DNA of 64,000 bases from Nilaparvata lugens (taxonomy: Eukaryota > Arthropoda > Insecta > Hemiptera > Delphacidae): assembly GCF_014356525.2 (NCBI RefSeq), contig NC_052510.1, positions 51,737,119 to 51,801,118 of the forward strand, read 5' to 3'. The notes beneath the pieces are model-generated. The model was not told where the DNA came from. It searched no databases and saw only the letters and a list, made by a program, of their open reading frames with translations. The translations under genes and the position numbers were made by a program. Positions within the stretch are counted from its first letter, which is position 1. The number at the start of each line of letters is the position of its first letter. Shown one piece after another: positions 32,664-43,425 of this stretch.

Positions 32664-33584
32664 GTGCAAAACGGCAAAAGGTATTCCGGCTATAGGCTAT
32701 TATACAAAGGTATTAGATTTGGAAAGGACTCACACACGGTAAAAGGTGATATTATGTGGAAATGCTTGAAAAAGAACTGTACTTTTACGATAAAAACTAG
32801 TTCGGATACTTCTGTGATTCATAGTTTAACAGGTCAACATTTGCATGAAACAGTGTCATATACCGAAAATGATGCTGCTCCCAGCTTGGAACAAGAAAAT
32901 GAACATTTAAAGGCGCAAATCAAAGTATTGGAAGAACAATGGAATGCCGCAATTAATCGGTCTATGGATCTTGATATTCGCCTCATGGAATTATCATCTT
33001 GTGAGTCGCGAGTGAATGATAAAACTGAAAATGTGGATAATTTCACACATGTAAATCCACTTACAGATCGTTTGAGCCAGTTTCTTAGAACGGAACTCCT
33101 TTCTGATGCGGACATTGACTGTTTTTGTAGTTATTTAATTGATTCGTTTCCAGGAAATTATGTGGTCCTACCAGCAATAACAGCAATGATTATCAATGAC
33201 GCGGAAGCTGATTTATCATTCTTAAGAAATAATGTAAAAGAAAATAATTTCACTGCTTTCGTGATAAATGACGGTCGGCAGGAAGAAGCAAATGACGGCT
33301 GGTGTGGTTCTCATTGGAGTGTTGTTGTTTATGATTCTTTACACTGTAAATTTTATATTCTGGACTCAATGAACAAATGTAATGAGAGATTTTCCATGTC
33401 TCTGATAAGAAGAGTTAGCTCAATCCTAACCTACAAGAAGATAATTACCCTTCCATGTCCTCAACAGACTAATAACTACGATTGCGGTGTTTTTGCAATG
33501 TATTTTTTGGAAGAAGTATTTAAATATAGGAAAATGTGTAGTTCAACCTGTCTCGAGGATGGTCTCTCTCTTAAAGTCAGCTAG
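32664..33584 (+). CDS. LINE ORF1a: FLYWCH zinc finger, coiled coil, Ulp1/SENP protease
   Basis: Residues about 5-60 fit a FLYWCH finger: YSGYRLLYKGIRF, WKCLKKNCTF and a terminal TGQHLH. Residues about 75-105 form a Glu/Gln-rich coiled coil (LEQENEHLKAQIKVLEEQW). Residues about 130-295 are a C48 (Ulp1/SENP) cysteine protease with GSHWSVVVYD (His), YILDSMN (Asp), CPQQTNNYDCGVFAM (Gln and Cys), a complete catalytic set. Such proteases cleave SUMO- or ubiquitin-like conjugates; the substrate here is unknown. The frame opens after a stop at 32640-32642 with no ATG before the finger. An ATG at 32644 lies in another frame, so a one-base indel or non-AUG start is likely. The 3' end overlaps the SGNH frame. 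Confidence 0.8.
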   Translation: MQNGKRYSGYRLLYKGIRFGKDSHTVKGDIMWKCLKKNCTFTIKTSSDTSVIHSLTGQHLHETVSYTENDAAPSLEQENEHLKAQIKVLEEQWNAAINRSMDLDIRLMELSSCESRVNDKTENVDNFTHVNPLTDRLSQFLRTELLSDADIDCFCSYLIDSFPGNYVVLPAITAMIINDAEADLSFLRNNVKENNFTAFVINDGRQEEANDGWCGSHWSVVVYDSLHCKFYILDSMNKCNERFSMSLIRRVSSILTYKKIITLPCPQQTNNYDCGVFAMYFLEEVFKYRKMCSSTCLEDGLSLKVS

Positions 33585-34155
33585 CATGAAACCATTAAAA
33601 AACGTAGTCAGAATCTTTGGCAACAGTCATGGTCGTGATTTGGTAGATAATTTGAATAGATCTGAACTTGAAAAGACAACTAGTGGTTTTATCATGCCAA
33701 GTGCCAAATTCAACCCCATAGTAAATAATATTAAGAGTGGTACTAGAGATCTATCCAATAATGATCATGTGGTTATTGTTGGAGGAGCGAATGATGTATA
33801 CTGTAATCAAGCTGGTAGTTTTCTAAAAAGTATGCTTTCTCTACTTCAGGTGCTAAATTTTACAAATGTATTAATTTCTACAATACCAATAAGATATGAT
33901 TTACCGGAGTGGTCATGTGTTAACGAAGAGATTAGAAAAACTAACAGTAGAATAAAACAGTATTGTGGAAGGATGCAAAATGTTAAGGTAATAGATCTTA
34001 CTGATCTTAAAAGAGAGCATTTTACTAGGCATGGGCTACACCTGAACTGGAGAGGTAAGAAGAGGATGACTGATAAAATCAAAACAATATTAGATGAAAA
34101 GGGTAATAATACAGTTATCGAGCTTCAATATGACCTGAGTCATCGGGGAAACTAA
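33559..34155 (+). CDS. LINE ORF1b: SGNH/GDSL-type esterase domain
   Basis: Starting from the ATG at 33559 (alternatively 33586, two bases after the upstream stop), the protein shows the SGNH blocks in order: RIFGNSHGRDL (Ser), VVIVGGANDVY (Gly and Asn), and HFTRHGLHLNWRGKKRM (the His block). An esterase-like domain in ORF1 is known in CR1-group LINEs, where it is thought to aid membrane or RNP interactions. It overlaps the FLYWCH-Ulp1 frame by about 26 bases, and the TAGCATG arrangement at 33582-33588 could allow termination-reinitiation. The frame is open further upstream to 33487. Confidence 0.8.
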   Translation: MVSLLKSASMKPLKNVVRIFGNSHGRDLVDNLNRSELEKTTSGFIMPSAKFNPIVNNIKSGTRDLSNNDHVVIVGGANDVYCNQAGSFLKSMLSLLQVLNFTNVLISTIPIRYDLPEWSCVNEEIRKTNSRIKQYCGRMQNVKVIDLTDLKREHFTRHGLHLNWRGKKRMTDKIKTILDEKGNNTVIELQYDLSHRGN

Positions 34156-34229
34156 TTAGTGGTCCTGTTCATATAGGTAGAAACACAACGATCCTAGAAT
34201 ATACTAGAAAACAGGACCGTAGCTCTGAT

Positions 34230-37019
34230 TTGAAGGTTTGCGCTCTAAATATTCAATCTCTGAGAAATAAGTTACTTGAACTTGAGACTATTTTGAGTCG
34301 TAAAGAGTTTGATGTCATTTGCTTGAGTGAGCACTGGTTACGTGAGGTAGAGATTAATTTTTATGTCCCTCAAAACTTCAAACTAGCTGGTTTTTACTGT
34401 CGACCGACTCCATATGGTGGTTCTTTAATATTTGTGAGAGAAGGAATTGATTTTAATATTATTGACATTACCTCTTACTGTTATGAGGGTTCTTGTGAGG
34501 CAACAGCTGTTAGGATTGGTAGATTAAATACTCTAGTAATTAGTATTTACCGCACTCCTGGCTCCTGTTTCAGAGATTTTATGGTTAATTTGGAACAATT
34601 ACTGGAATATGTAACAAGTAAGGTAAATGGCTTTAAATTCTTGATACTAGCAGGTGATCTAAACGTAGACATTCTTAAAAATTTTGAACCAGACACACAA
34701 GAATTTTTGAATTTATTGATATCTTTCAACCTTTACTGTACGAATTACTCTCCAACTAGGTATGAGTCATGTCTTGATAATGTAATTACAAATATATCTG
34801 TGGATTATTTTAGAGTAACGCTTTTAGAACAAGGTTTAATATCTGACCATTCTGGTGTTTGTGTTTCGTTTGATCTAGAAAGAAAGTCATCTTCAAAAAT
34901 CTCTAATGAATGTAATAAATTAAATAGAGACATGACTATAAGACTTCTTACCAAGAAAAGATTGCTACATTTGAGAAAGTCTCTTATGAATATTTGTTGG
35001 GAGAAAATTTATAAAACTGACAATAATGTTGATATGGCAGTTAATAGTTTCTTAAATATCATAGTTGAATCCTTAAATCGCTCCTGCCCTAGAGTTTTGG
35101 TGAAAAATAAAAGTAAAAAACAATCCTCTTCAAAATGGCTCTCACCTGAACTGGAAAAATTACACATTCTATTATTGATTTCTTACAGTAGATTCAAGAA
35201 TACACTTAGTGAATATGATAAAGAAGTCTATAAAAATATAAGAAAGCACTACCGATTCAAGTTGAAACAAGCGAAAATAAAGGTAAATAGTGAATTTATT
35301 GCAAATGCTAATAATAGGTGTAAGGCTGCTTGGTCAATAGTCAAGAGAGAATCTAATCTCATGCCTGCTTGTAAAAAACCAATACCAATCTCTCCAAATG
35401 TATTGAATGAGCTCTTTGTTAATGTACCAACCAGAAGGTTGGATGATAGACAGGACCAAATTGATACATCATTTCAAAATTTTCTGATTAATGCTCCAAA
35501 GCCTTCACACAATTTTAAACTTAAGACAATTGATAAGTTAACCGTTAAATCCATTGTTAATAGAATGAGTAATTCTCGTAGTGAAGATGTGTTTGGAATG
35601 TCTAATTACTTGATCAAAGAAATAATTGACTCAACCTTGCTTCCTCTAACATATATTATAAATTTTATTATTGTCATGGGCTACTTTCCGGATTGTTTGA
35701 AAGTGTCCAGTGTTACACCTGTTTTGAAAAAAGGAGATCCAAAAAATCCTGAAAATTACAGACCAATTGCTCTTGTGCCTATCATCAGTAAAATAATAGA
35801 ATTTTGTCTGCTAATGCAACTCTATGAATATTTCATTTTCAATGGCTTATTATATCCCCATCAATATGGCTTTAGACCAGGTCACTCTACAATAGATGCT
35901 GTTGAGAAAATTGTAGACTTTGTACATCAATGTTTTGAAAATAAATGTGCAGTAGGGGCAACCCTATTAGACCTTAGCAGAGCATTTGAGAGAGTTTCAC
36001 ATGTGATTCTCTGCAAAAAACTAGAGTATTATGGTATAGTTGATAGAGAGTTAAAGCTATTGAAAGGTTATTTGGTTGGCAGAAAACAAATGGTAAAGTG
36101 TGCAGGTAAATGCTCTGATGTATTGAACATAAATACAGGTGTACCTCAAGGATCGGTCCTTGGGCCTTTCCTTTTTCTGGTTTTCGTAAATGATTTCAGT
36201 TTCAATATACCAGGTCTTTCGGTATTGTATGCTGATGACACCTCAATAATCCAATCAGATGTTGAAATCGAAAAACTTCAGGATAAACTTGACATTTCCT
36301 TGAATCAGGCAAAATCATGGTATTTATCTAATGACCTAGAATTAAATGAGCAGAAAACAGAGAAAATAACATTTACATTAGGGCATACTCTGAACCACAA
36401 TAATCTTAAGCCTGTCAAATTACTAGGTGTAATATTGGATGGTAAACTCTGTTGGGAGGAACATGTGAATAGTCTCTGTAAAAAACTTTCAAGGGTAACA
36501 TACCTCCTCAAGAGATTAAATAGTTCTGTTAATCTGCAAGTATTGTTGATAACCTATCACAGACTTTTCCATTCTCATCTTGGTTATGGGATAAGAATGT
36601 GGGGCAATTGCCCAACACATAAAAAAGTTTTCATATGGCAGAAAAGGGCAGTTAGAGCTATTTTGAACCTTTCCCCAAGAGAAACTTGCAAGCCTCACTT
36701 CATCAAACTGGGTATACTGACTCTGCCATCTCTATATATATATTCCAATTTGATAAGTGTAAGGAAGAATTCTAACAACTTTCACAAACATAATGAATAT
36801 CATGCTTACAATACTAGGAATAGGGAAAAAATTATGAAACCAAATCTCAGATTGAGTAAGAGCATGAAAAGCTACCCCTATTTACAGTTGTTATTTTACA
36901 ATAAACTACCAATTGAAGTTAAGAACCTGCCTCAAGAAAAATTTAAAGTTGCCATTTCACAAATGCTAAAAGAAAAGGCTTACTGCTCTACTGAAGAGTT
37001 TTTAATTGATAGCATATAA
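34230..37019 (+). CDS. LINE ORF2: AP-type endonuclease and reverse transcriptase
   Basis: A 929-codon open frame. Endonuclease motifs: ALNIQSLRNK, CLSEHWL, SIYRTPGS, LAGDLNVDI and LISDHSGVCV, in order over residues 1-215. RT motifs: ENYRPIALVPIISK, YGFRPGHSTIDA, motif A TLLDLSRAFERV (AFE instead of the usual AFD), motif B GVPQGSVLGPFLF, motif C LYADDTSI. The C-terminal part has WGNCPTHKKVFIWQKR, CKPHFIKLGILTLPSLYI and YNTRNREKI. The listed start is a TTG; the frame is open upstream past 34149 with no AUG, so translation may depend on reinitiation or frameshift from the SGNH frame 75 bases upstream. No internal stop, so possibly active. Confidence 0.9.
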   Translation: MKVCALNIQSLRNKLLELETILSRKEFDVICLSEHWLREVEINFYVPQNFKLAGFYCRPTPYGGSLIFVREGIDFNIIDITSYCYEGSCEATAVRIGRLNTLVISIYRTPGSCFRDFMVNLEQLLEYVTSKVNGFKFLILAGDLNVDILKNFEPDTQEFLNLLISFNLYCTNYSPTRYESCLDNVITNISVDYFRVTLLEQGLISDHSGVCVSFDLERKSSSKISNECNKLNRDMTIRLLTKKRLLHLRKSLMNICWEKIYKTDNNVDMAVNSFLNIIVESLNRSCPRVLVKNKSKKQSSSKWLSPELEKLHILLLISYSRFKNTLSEYDKEVYKNIRKHYRFKLKQAKIKVNSEFIANANNRCKAAWSIVKRESNLMPACKKPIPISPNVLNELFVNVPTRRLDDRQDQIDTSFQNFLINAPKPSHNFKLKTIDKLTVKSIVNRMSNSRSEDVFGMSNYLIKEIIDSTLLPLTYIINFIIVMGYFPDCLKVSSVTPVLKKGDPKNPENYRPIALVPIISKIIEFCLLMQLYEYFIFNGLLYPHQYGFRPGHSTIDAVEKIVDFVHQCFENKCAVGATLLDLSRAFERVSHVILCKKLEYYGIVDRELKLLKGYLVGRKQMVKCAGKCSDVLNINTGVPQGSVLGPFLFLVFVNDFSFNIPGLSVLYADDTSIIQSDVEIEKLQDKLDISLNQAKSWYLSNDLELNEQKTEKITFTLGHTLNHNNLKPVKLLGVILDGKLCWEEHVNSLCKKLSRVTYLLKRLNSSVNLQVLLITYHRLFHSHLGYGIRMWGNCPTHKKVFIWQKRAVRAILNLSPRETCKPHFIKLGILTLPSLYIYSNLISVRKNSNNFHKHNEYHAYNTRNREKIMKPNLRLSKSMKSYPYLQLLFYNKLPIEVKNLPQEKFKVAISQMLKEKAYCSTEEFLIDSI

Positions 37020-37380
37020 CGTTTTCTACTTAGAATAAAAATGTGACTTACATTGTAAGAATAGTATTGTGATTACTATGTTATGACTTTATATAGTAGT
37101 ACTAGTTGTAGTGTTAGTCTTTGTGTTTCTCTTTTAATATATTACAAATTGCTATTTATCTATATGCTGTGTAAATGTAATGTTTCGAAATATTTTGCTA
37201 TACCTACTGATATTATTGAAAATGTTCATTCAAGTTTTATTAAGAATAAGATGTTGACGAAAAATGTATTTATGCTAGTGACTTACATCATGTAATCTTG
37301 AACTTTTGACGAGGCCTGAAATGTACTGTACAAATGTATTTATTGGTCAATAAAACAAATTTATTTATTTATTTATTTAT
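37020..37380 (+). other. 3' UTR and (TTTA)n tail of the CR1-like LINE
   Basis: Non-coding sequence ends with GGTCAATAAAACAAATTTAT and a TTTATTTATTTATTTAT microsatellite up to about 37380. Most of this UTR (from 37097) is repeated at 38850-39133 by the tandem duplication. Confidence 0.8.
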
Positions 37381-38430
37381 CACAAAGAAAACAGCATTAT
37401 CCAGTATAAATCCTCACCCAGAGCAGTAAACAGAGGTGTGCCCCAAGGGACTATACTCGGACCTCTCTTATTCCTTATATATATAAATGACCTCCCATAT
37501 GAAATAGATAGCAGAAACAAGTGCATACTGTTTGCGGATGATACTACTATACTTGTACCACATAATAATCAGGAGCCAAATGTAACAGTCGAAGCACTGA
37601 AAGAAGCCACCCAAAAATGCAATAGACTGGACCTCACTATAAATAACAGAAAACAGTACACATAAAATTCCAACCTACAAACAATAGCCTGGAAGTTCCC
37701 CTAAATAGCCAAACCTCACATACAAGATTCTTGGGAATCATCATCGACCAGAACCTAACATGGCAGCCCCACATTGAACAACTAAGTAAGAAGTTATTGT
37801 CTGCAATCTATGTAATTCGACGCATGACAAGTATAACAGGTGACAAGACAGCACTAACTGCATATCATGCCCTGTTCGCTTCACACATGAGATATGGCAT
37901 AGTAGCCTGGGGCTCAGCATCACAAATACACCTCAACAAAATACTACAAAAGAGAGCACTTAGAACTATTCTTGGAATGAACATAGCAGAGCACTGTAGA
38001 CCACTCTTCAAAAAATACAAACTACTCACCGTGATCTCTCTGTACATCCTGGAAGCAACGATTCTGGCAAGGAAAGCTAAACCACAACAGCGGGGCGACT
38101 AGCATGGATACAGAACAAGGAATTCCAAAAACATACACCTTCCACAACACCTACTGAAAAAATATGAAAACTCACCAGCCTATGCGGGAGCCTACTTCTA
38201 TAACCTGCTACCAGCTACCTTGAAGGCCCTGGAAGACTAAAGGCTCTTCTCTGCTGCATTGAAGCATTATCTGACAGCCAGGCCTTACTATGCGCTGTCA
38301 GAGTACATCCGGGACCACACCTATCAGCATCTGGCAGGACGTGCGGCTGACAACATTCACTGACCTCCTCAAGCATGAGGAAATACTGACAATTCCCGGT
38401 CACCGACTGTGGCGAAGACTGAACAAGTAA
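37381..38430 (+). pseudogene. LINE RT C-terminal remnant, copy 1
   Basis: 5'-truncated in front of RT motif [34 protein letters not shown], then a stop at 37663-37665 and a frame shift. The thumb continues at 37731-38102 (GIIIDQNLTWQPHIEQLSKK, HMRYGIVAWGSAS, CRPLFKKYKLLTVISLYIL), then a stop and a last frame with YFYNLLPATLKALED. It differs in sequence from the CR1-like LINE beside it. Decayed. Confidence 0.8.
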
Positions 38431-38439
38431 GTAAGGATC

Positions 38440-38850
38440 CAACATGAACAATTTCGATCAACTGCAATTTAAGATGGCGGCGAAAATGTTGTCAGAAACA
38501 GGGTTTTTCGCGTTTCGCGATCAAGTTTATACCAAAAATAGTCATCGATAAGCTCTATCAACTGCCACAAGTCCCATATCTGTAGCAACGTTTAGGAGCT
38601 CCGCCCCATCTATGCTAAGTTTGATTTTAGATTCTCAATTATCAGGCTTCAGATAAAATTTCAAATGGAAAAGATTGAGAATGAAAATCTCTACAATTAA
38701 TGTTCAGTAACATTTTCACCTAAAATTGAAAATAAGCTTGAAATTCGAGAAAATGTGATTATTCAATTGCAAACTGTTGATTCTATTAAATCATTCACTA
38801 TGAAGAGATAGCAGACCTCGTGTGTCTCCAGCTGGCTCAGATCTTTGGAT
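38440..38850 (+). repeat. Dispersed repeat, truncated copy 1
   Basis: AACAATTTCGATCAACTGCA through GATAAGCTCTATCAACTGCC to CAGATCTTTGGATAGTAC; same family as 31.3-31.9 kb in opposite orientation. It is cut at its 3' side by the tandem-duplication junction. Confidence 0.75.
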
Positions 38851-39133
38851 AGTACTAGTTGTAGTGTTAGTCTTTGTGTTTCTCTTTTAATATATTACAA
38901 ATTGCTATTTATCTATATGCTGTGTAAATGTAATGTTTCGAAATATTTTGCTATACCTACTGATATTATTGAAAATGTTCATTCAAGTTTTATTAAGAAT
39001 AAGATGTTGACGAAAAATGTATTTATGCTAGTGACTTACATCATGTAATCTTGAACTTTTGACGAGGCCTGAAATGTACTGTACAAATGTATTTATTGGT
39101 CAATAAAACAAATTTATTTATTTATTTATTTAT

Positions 39134-40183
39134 CACAAAGAAAACAGCATTATCCAGTATAAATCCTCACCCAGAGCAGTAAACAGAGGTGTGCCCCAAG
39201 GGACTATACTCGGACCTCTCTTATTCCTTATATATATAAACGACCTCCCATATGAAATAGATAGCAGAAACAAGTGCATACTGTTTGCGGATGATACTAC
39301 TATACTTGTACCACATAATAATCAGGAGCCAAATGTAACAGTCGAAGCACTGAAAGAAGCCACCCAAAAATGCAATAGACTGGACCTCACTATAAATAAC
39401 AGAAAACAGTACACATAAAATTCCAACCTACAAACAATAGCCTGGAAGTTCCCCTAAATAGCCAAACCTCACATACAAGATTCTTGGGAATCATCATCGA
39501 CCAGAACCTAACATGGCAGCCCCACATTGAACAACTAAGTAAGAAGTTATTGTCTGCAATCTATGTAATTCGACGCATGACAAGTATAACAGGTGACAAG
39601 ACAGCACTAACTGCATATCATGCCCTGTTTGCTTCACACATGAGATATGGCATAGTAGCCTGGGGCTCAGCATCACAAATACACCTCAACAAAATACTAC
39701 AAAAGAGAGCACTTAGAACTATTCTTGGAATGAACATAGCAGAGCACTGTAGACCACTCTTCAAAAAATACAAACTACTCACCGTGATCTCTCTGTACAT
39801 CCTGGAAGCAACGATTCTGGCAAGGAAAGCTAAACCACAACAGCGGGGCGACTAGCATGGATACAGAACAAGGAATTCCAAAAACATACACCTTCCACAA
39901 CACCTACTGAAAAAATATGAAAACTCACCAGCCTATGCGGGAGCCTACTTCTATAACCTGCTACCAGCTACCTTGAAGGCCCTGGAAGACTAAAGGCTCT
40001 TCTCTGCTGCATTGAAGCATTATCTGACAGCCAGGCCTTACTATGCGCTGTCAGAGTACATCCGGGACCACACCTATCAGCATCTGGCAGGACGTGCGGC
40101 TGACAACATTCACTGACCTCCTCAAGCATGAGGAAATACTGACAATTCCCCGGTCACCGACTGTGGCGAAGACTGAACAAGTA
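39134..40183 (+). pseudogene. LINE RT C-terminal remnant, copy 2
   Basis: Near-identical to 37381-38430, with the same two frame breaks at the same positions. The disabling mutations therefore predate the duplication. Confidence 0.8.
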
Positions 40184-40192
40184 AGTAAGGAT

Positions 40193-40720
40193 CCAACATG
40201 AACAATTTCGATCAACTGCAATTTAAGATGGCGGCGAAAATGTTGTCAGAAACAGGGTTTTTCGCGTTTCGCGATCAAGTTTATACCAAAAATAGTCATC
40301 GATAAGCTCTATCAACTGCCACAAGTCCCATATCTGTAGCAACGTTTAGGAGCTCCGCCCCATCTATGCTAAGTTTGATTTTAGATTCTCAATTATCAGG
40401 CTTCAGATAAAATTTCAAATGGAAAAGATTGAGAATGAAAATCTCTACAATTAATGTTCAGTAACATTTTCACCTAAAATTGAAAATAAGCTTGAAATTC
40501 GAGAAAATGTGATTATTCAATTGCAAACTGTTGATTCTATTAAATCATTCACTATGAAGAGATAGCAGACCTCGTGTGTCTCCAGCTGGCTCAGATCTTT
40601 GGATAGTACACTTGAGATGCGCGTGAACACTAGCAACAGGTGATCAATAATTCTCATAACATCAAAGAAAAGTTGTGTGAGTGCGCCACACCAGATTTTT
40701 ACATTTGTTATAGCCTACAC
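40193..40720 (+). repeat. Dispersed repeat, copy 2, extending further
   Basis: Same as copy 1 up to GGATAGTAC but continues with ACTTGAGATGCGCGTGAACA and on to about 40720, showing what the unduplicated repeat end looks like. Confidence 0.7.
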
Positions 40721-43021
40721 TGAATCTTATAATATTCAACGTGACATTTGACATTTGCTGCTTGCGTTATAAGGTGGTGTTCATGAAAAACAAATTAGAC
40801 CTTTACCTTCGATCTTATTATGGGTGAATGGAGCATCTGCACTAGATGCAACGCCAACTCTTTCACGATGGAACTTAGCCGGAATATTCTTGCACTCCAT
40901 TTATAAAGAAGAATAATTCAAGTTTAGAAGTTGTTAATCAATTGGTTTCTACAATTTTTCACTAAAGGCGCAATCCCTTAGCGACGGCTCTAGCCATGCA
41001 GAGGAAAAAAGTTGTTGGGAATAGCACTTTGGGAAGTAAATTGAAATAAAATTATTTTATATACCATACACAATTTAACTCAGGCTATGCATTAAATAAT
41101 ATCAAATTGATTGTAAACAACAATTTTGGTGTAGTGCACTATATTTATGGGCTTCTGACACTCAAGTTAGTTAGGTTTGGTATGGGTTGTGTACAGTACC
41201 GTACTGATCAATGTTTAACACAAAGGTCGATGTATATTATTTTACTCCCATAGGTTGCAGTGTATGAGCTTTTCTAGAAGTGACGTGAATTTTAAATTAG
41301 TATGAACAAACCAGATGATTTTTTGATGATCTTTCCAAGCGATCAATTGATTACCGTACTGTAGATTCATACATTTGGAAAAAGGTGTACCGTATTTTAT
41401 TGCCATTTGAAAAGATATTCATCTGAAAAAGAACTACCTATTTAAATCACAAAGATTTATTGACAGACACCCATATAGTGCACTTTTTCAGAAATTTCAA
41501 GCAATAAAAAGATTATAATTAAGCAGGATATAGGCCTAGTTTACTAAAGCACAGTTTCAAGTAGAATGTAGTTTATTGTACTCTTCATGCTCAAGTTACT
41601 TGTGTAAAAATAGTATCTAATAATATTTGTTGTATGAAGTGCGACTTGACTTGAATTTCATATCAATTGTTTGTTTTATTCTGATTTGTATATTCAGATT
41701 GATGATTTAGTGTATAAATTGAAATGGACATACCTAACCTACATAATATTTGGACAATTAGACAAAATTAGGAAATTGAAGAAGTTTTAGGCAATAGATG
41801 CTAGAGCACAAGATTTCTTTTTCTAGCCACACCAATTATTCAACTACAAATTATTTATTCATTTTCATGTAAAACTGTTGTTGGCCAATTTGTGAATAAA
41901 ATTTGATTGGATTTAAAAAAAATAGCCTGTTTTTTCTTTACCGACTATTGTATTGTTTGCTCTATCCAATAAATAAATAAGAGTTTTAAATAGATTAGCA
42001 TCCTTGCACTCCAATCCTAACCTACAAATTTGACTAACCTTTCATTTACTTTAAATGGTTTTTGTATATTATTATAAAAAATTACATCATTTCTATTCTT
42101 TACTTTTACTTCTCTATTGAAATATTTTGTCTTCTAAATAAAAGTTACATTTTATAGCCAACATTGGAGTCTTTCACCAAATCTCTATATGTGAATTCAA
42201 TAGGTACCCAACTGAAAGCTTCAGTTGAAAAGTGTAATCCTTGCTGTCCAAATTCTACAAAATTTAATTGCTGGCACAATTTAAATAGGCCTAATTGAAT
42301 CATGCAACATGAAAAATTGAGCTTATCAGATAAACTTTAGCTTTACTGTATTTGTATTATAAACTAGCCTACCTTTAAAAAATACATTAAAGAAAGAATA
42401 AGTGTAAAAATGAATACATCAAATCTCAACAGACTGCATGAACTATAAAACATTCTATCATAGAGAATTAAAAGAAAACTAGCTTTACCTTCAAGAACAG
42501 CTCAAGACCGGCTATTACAGCAATTATTGCAAGAAGATAATTCTATATTCACTTTTTAATATTTTAGATAAGAAACTCAATTATCACTCATTCGAAAAAC
42601 ACTCAACAGTATACTAAATAAAATTACATTTTCATCACATAATAAGGTCCTAACTAAACATAAGACTGGAAGGTGAAGGTCTGTAGTGCTTGTAGAACAA
42701 TAGGCTAATTTTATAATATTTTAGTAATATTTGGAAATGGAACAGATACTACATTCTGTAACAGAGTATTGGAACAGTTTATTATCCTCCTTGGAAAAGT
42801 TAACAGTATGATTGAGATGACAATAACAAAATCATATAAAAATATAATGGTTAATATTTTGATGGTTGAATCAATTTATTTGAGTGGAGAAAATAAATTG
42901 AAGTTGAATGATTGATTATGCTAAGGATTTTGATATGAAATTTTTACTATGTGACACCAAAGTTCACCATCGAATCTGGATACAATTAGGCACGCTCAAT
43001 CTTCTGTAGCTACTAGCTACT
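40721..43021. other. AT-rich region without recognisable genes
   Basis: No frame above noise and no clear repeat boundary by eye. It could be intergenic or intron sequence of the THAP gene on the minus strand, whose first-exon donor points into it. Confidence 0.5.
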
Positions 43022-43069
43022 TTATTGAAAAGATATAAATACATAAATAGAAAGATAATAATTACTTAC

Positions 43070-43222
43070 TCTTGAAGTTTGTGAGGGTATGAAAGCATCA
43101 CGGTGTATAGACGAAATCCACTTCTGCTTCAAAACTTCATCAGAAGGAAACTTGAAAACGTTTACTTTTGGCCCATTATCATAATTACCTCTACAGTCTG
43201 GTATGCAGCACCGAAACGGCAT
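43070..43222 (-). CDS. THAP-domain first exon
   Basis: The ATG at 43222 begins MPFRCCIPDCRGNYDNG, then VNVFKFPSDEVLKQKWISSI and FIPSQTSRV. This is the first half of a THAP (C2CH) DNA-binding finger: the two N-terminal cysteines, the FxFP motif and the tryptophan. The exon ends at a good splice donor, AAGA/GTAAGT (43069-43064), before the second Cys and the His, so the domain must be completed by a downstream exon at lower coordinates, which I could not find. It may be a real host gene or a P-type transposon exon. Confidence 0.65.
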
Positions 43223-43362
43223 ATTTTAAAAAGCAAAATAAGGATTATCAAACAGTTAAAAAAATTTGTAAACACTCATATGTACTCGGGTTGTTGTAAG
43301 AGCCGATGGTAAACAATCCATCCACATCCAACATCCAAAGACTACCATGTCCGCCATGACAC

Positions 43363-43418
43363 TGACGTCATAAACCAGTGAACAGGCTTTCTATGTAGAG
43401 GGTGGTGATACTACGCAC
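43363..43418 (-). promoter_or_regulatory. Candidate THAP promoter block with CRE palindrome
   Basis: TGACGTCA at 43363-43370 lies about 140 bases upstream of the THAP ATG, and the adjacent AACCAGTGAACAGGCTTTC and GTAGAGGGTGGTGATACTAC are shared, inverted, with 25370-25424. The position and palindrome suggest a CREB/ATF-type element. No TATA box is obvious. Confidence 0.35.
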
Positions 43419-43425
43419 AATGCAC

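Larger units (their letters stand above)
32400..37380 (+). mobile_element. Nearly complete CR1-like LINE with FLYWCH-Ulp1, SGNH and EN-RT ORFs
   Basis: Three closely packed frames are followed by a 3' UTR and a TTTA microsatellite tail, the latter typical of CR1/L2-type elements. The 5' boundary is uncertain, somewhere between about 32090 and 32640. The second and third frames (SGNH esterase, then endonuclease and RT) are the standard CR1-group set; the first frame, a FLYWCH finger plus Ulp1-type cysteine protease, is unusual. RT and endonuclease motifs are all present, so this may be a recently active copy. Confidence 0.8.
37097..40609. repeat. Direct tandem duplication, 1753-bp unit
   Basis: 37097-38849 and 38850-40603 align at a constant offset of 1753 bases with only a few differences (for example ATGACC/ACGACC near 37488, TTCGC/TTTGC near 37877, and one extra C near 40150 in the second copy). 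The junction carries the microhomology TAGTAC, which is also found at the end of copy 2 (ATAGTACACTT). Copy 2 continues beyond the junction into further dispersed-repeat sequence; copy 1 is cut there. A recent unequal or microhomology-mediated duplication, or an assembly artefact. Confidence 0.9.

Noticed and set aside
37097..40609. The 1753-bp repeats as LTRs of a retroelement
   Set aside because: They are directly adjacent, have no TG/CA ends, and contain LINE and dispersed-repeat sequence.
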